Shown here: one piece after another, positions 63,701-64,000 of the stretch
Layout: each line of letters opens with the position of its first letter
How positions within the stretch are numbered: the stretch's first letter is position 1
DNA from: JBBQLG01 sp038327655
GTDB lineage: Bacteria > Bacteroidota > Bacteroidia > Cytophagales > Spirosomataceae
Length of the DNA: 64,000 nt
NCBI GenBank assembly: GCA_038327655.1
Contig: JBBQLG010000008.1
Location: forward strand, 1-64,000
Reading direction: 5' to 3'
Notes under the pieces: model-generated
Seen by the model: only the letters and a program-made list of their open reading frames with translations
Told to the model about the DNA's origin: nothing
Databases searched by the model: none
Made by a program: the position numbers and the translations under genes

Positions 63701-64000
63701 GCCGGACGCTGCCCCTCTCGGCTACCACGGCGAATGGTCAGTTAGCCGATGATCCGAACGACACGGGCGTGGAGTATCCGCTGAATCTGAAAATCCCCGT
63801 GCCGGGGGAGTACAAAATCACGATTGCCTACGAAGACGGCGTATCCATTTTCCGCAGCAACACCGCCGTAACCGGGTTTCCGTTCAGCCTGCCGGGGGTC
63901 ATTTCGACCAAAGGATCGCTGTTCAACACATCGGCCACGCAGGTCGATACGCTGACTACGGCCTGGTATTATCTCTACAATCTCCAGGTCGGAGCACTCG
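60727..64000 (+). CDS. Large secreted S8 subtilisin-like peptidase, 3' end beyond the window
   Basis: The frame is open for 1,091 codons from ATG 60727 to the right edge. Signal peptide (LAFILGSVILSMGQ). Catalytic Asp D129 (GIWDGG), His H162 (HATHVSGT) and Ser S385 (GTSMSSPNVAGS) form the subtilase triad. Then a jelly-roll-like C-terminal region (to about 590), a GEVED-type domain with VDWNQDGVFDPATE near 662, CARDB/Ig-like repeats, and an Ig-like YWYSDATGG segment. A T9SS sorting domain may follow outside the window. Likely degrades extracellular protein. Confidence 0.9.
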   Translation, partial: MQRRNGLILAFILGSVILSMGQPLPYTAQQRATIEATRQTLQTYHEANYQRAVAVAKQRGKPITLIQSGGRVVQLDGITETGELLYITTYSNAKAAATTRTTSLYAGGSLGLNLSGSSAPVQNRLGIWDGGRVRNTHLELAGRVTQMDNAGATSTTDANQLHATHVSGTMIASGINPIAKGMAFGAKLQAWDFNNDVSEMTANAVNLLISNHSYGTIAGWNFNDTRTGTVQWEWYGDTTISQTEDYKFGIYNDRTTSWDRIAASAPSYLIVKSAGNDHGPTGPAAGAPYFLYNNGNKQSTVTRSTQAGYDQIPDYGTAKNILLVGAVSALSNGYNQPGDVKIASFSSWGPTDDGRIKPDIVGVGVNLFSLNNASDSAYTTLSGTSMSSPNVAGSLLLLQEYYAQLNPGKLMRSSTLKGLALHTADEAGLNPGPDYQYGWGLLNMERAAQVLGNASKSNLLDERTINQGETYTLPVVASGKGPLTVTICWTDPEATATAVSKANLNNRTPKLINDLDIRVTDGSTTRLPWTLNPDQPDQAATPGDNIRDNVEQVLIANAVPGKTYTITINHKGTLKNSKQDYALLVSGIGGVAYCASAASTSADSKIGRVQFGSIDKTAADGCTTATDNTTLVADVQAGQTLPLVVTTGTCGAARNTIVKAFVDWNQDGVFDPATETVATSGVLANGTAFSATVTVPTSVANGQFTRLRIVDVATEDPAAVTPCGAYAVGETQDFTLRYVRPASDVGVTALIAPETSFCSQSAGLIVSVQARNFGTATQASIPVSVKILDQNNAELATITGSSLAVPAFSSVTIPLKLPANVVLLPGQTYRFVVTTTLPGDQVSTNNQLTETRVTAPLPTAGTLSAQVCGATGAAVALNSTATNATAYWYSDATGGNLLAIGNQTSTTLRPPNDVYYVALNDFSGRLGPTAKTDFGGGTYSGNFGPSPLISTKVPLVLKSARIYTGSAGRLTFTVRKYDETAIAAVSIDVSASRTLPLSATTANGQLADDPNDTGVEYPLNLKIPVPGEYKITIAYEDGVSIFRSNTAVTGFPFSLPGVISTKGSLFNTSATQVDTLTTAWYYLYNLQVGAL

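Overview
The window is chromosomal DNA of a member of Bacteroidota, most likely order Cytophagales and close to the Spirosoma group. The basis is gene content: a T9SS C-terminal sorting domain, Bacteroidota-type putative LptD, Wzi-family protein, a SpoIIM/DUF4129/DUF4350/MoxR/DUF58/RDD cluster, a DUF1501/DUF1800 pair, an E1 alpha/beta fusion, and promoter-like boxes of the TAnnTTTG type in place of clear sigma-70 hexamers. Shine-Dalgarno sequences are mostly absent. Most genes look moderately GC-rich; the surface-protein locus (400-4250), the ATPase/TOPRIM-like pair (26559-28743) and the lipoprotein block (53500-56850) are visibly richer in A/T.

Layout. 1-4804: a surface-protein locus with two proteins made of short glycine/asparagine-rich head repeats, a third protein cut by the window edge whose tail matches one of them, and a small T9SS-sorted protein. 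5010-10375: envelope polysaccharide genes (Wzi-like porin, polyprenyl-phosphate sugar transferase), a class C beta-lactamase-fold lipoprotein and a secreted esterase. 10459-12071: prohibitin/SPFH protein and a DUF1573 protein on the minus strand. 12311-21269: 2-oxoacid dehydrogenase E1 fusion, then complex I genes nuoI, J, K, L and M, with a 2OG-Fe(II) oxygenase gene between nuoK and nuoL. 21355-26497: envelope genes lptD, an amidase and an MCE/MlaD protein. 26559-28743: a two-gene ATPase plus TOPRIM-like (DUF4276-like) operon, the best candidate for an uncharacterised, defence-type system.

28820-39314: metabolic and envelope genes: acyl-CoA carboxylase beta subunit, PlsC-type acyltransferase, outer-membrane barrel, Uma2 nuclease-fold protein, DsbD, PhyH-type oxygenase, a membrane protein/HTH pair, glyA and tatC. 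39401-51370 is a long minus-strand run containing the SpoIIM to DUF58 cluster, with four extra genes (including a YhcG/DUF1016 nuclease) between moxR and DUF58, followed by an M20 peptidase and a DUF4349 lipoprotein; RDD is divergent at 51540. 52290-56844: an M20 amidohydrolase, two A/T-rich lipoprotein genes, a decayed fragment of a second M20 amidohydrolase, and a carboxypeptidase-regulatory-like protein. 57071-64000: wrbA, a DUF1501/DUF1800 pair, and a large secreted S8 peptidase that runs off the right edge.

No rRNA, intact tRNA, CRISPR array, transposase or integrase gene was seen. Intergenic DNA contains several long inverted repeats, some acting plausibly as terminators, and one unusual inverted/tandem repeat element at 47316-47575. 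All names are from reading protein motifs by eye; no database search was possible.
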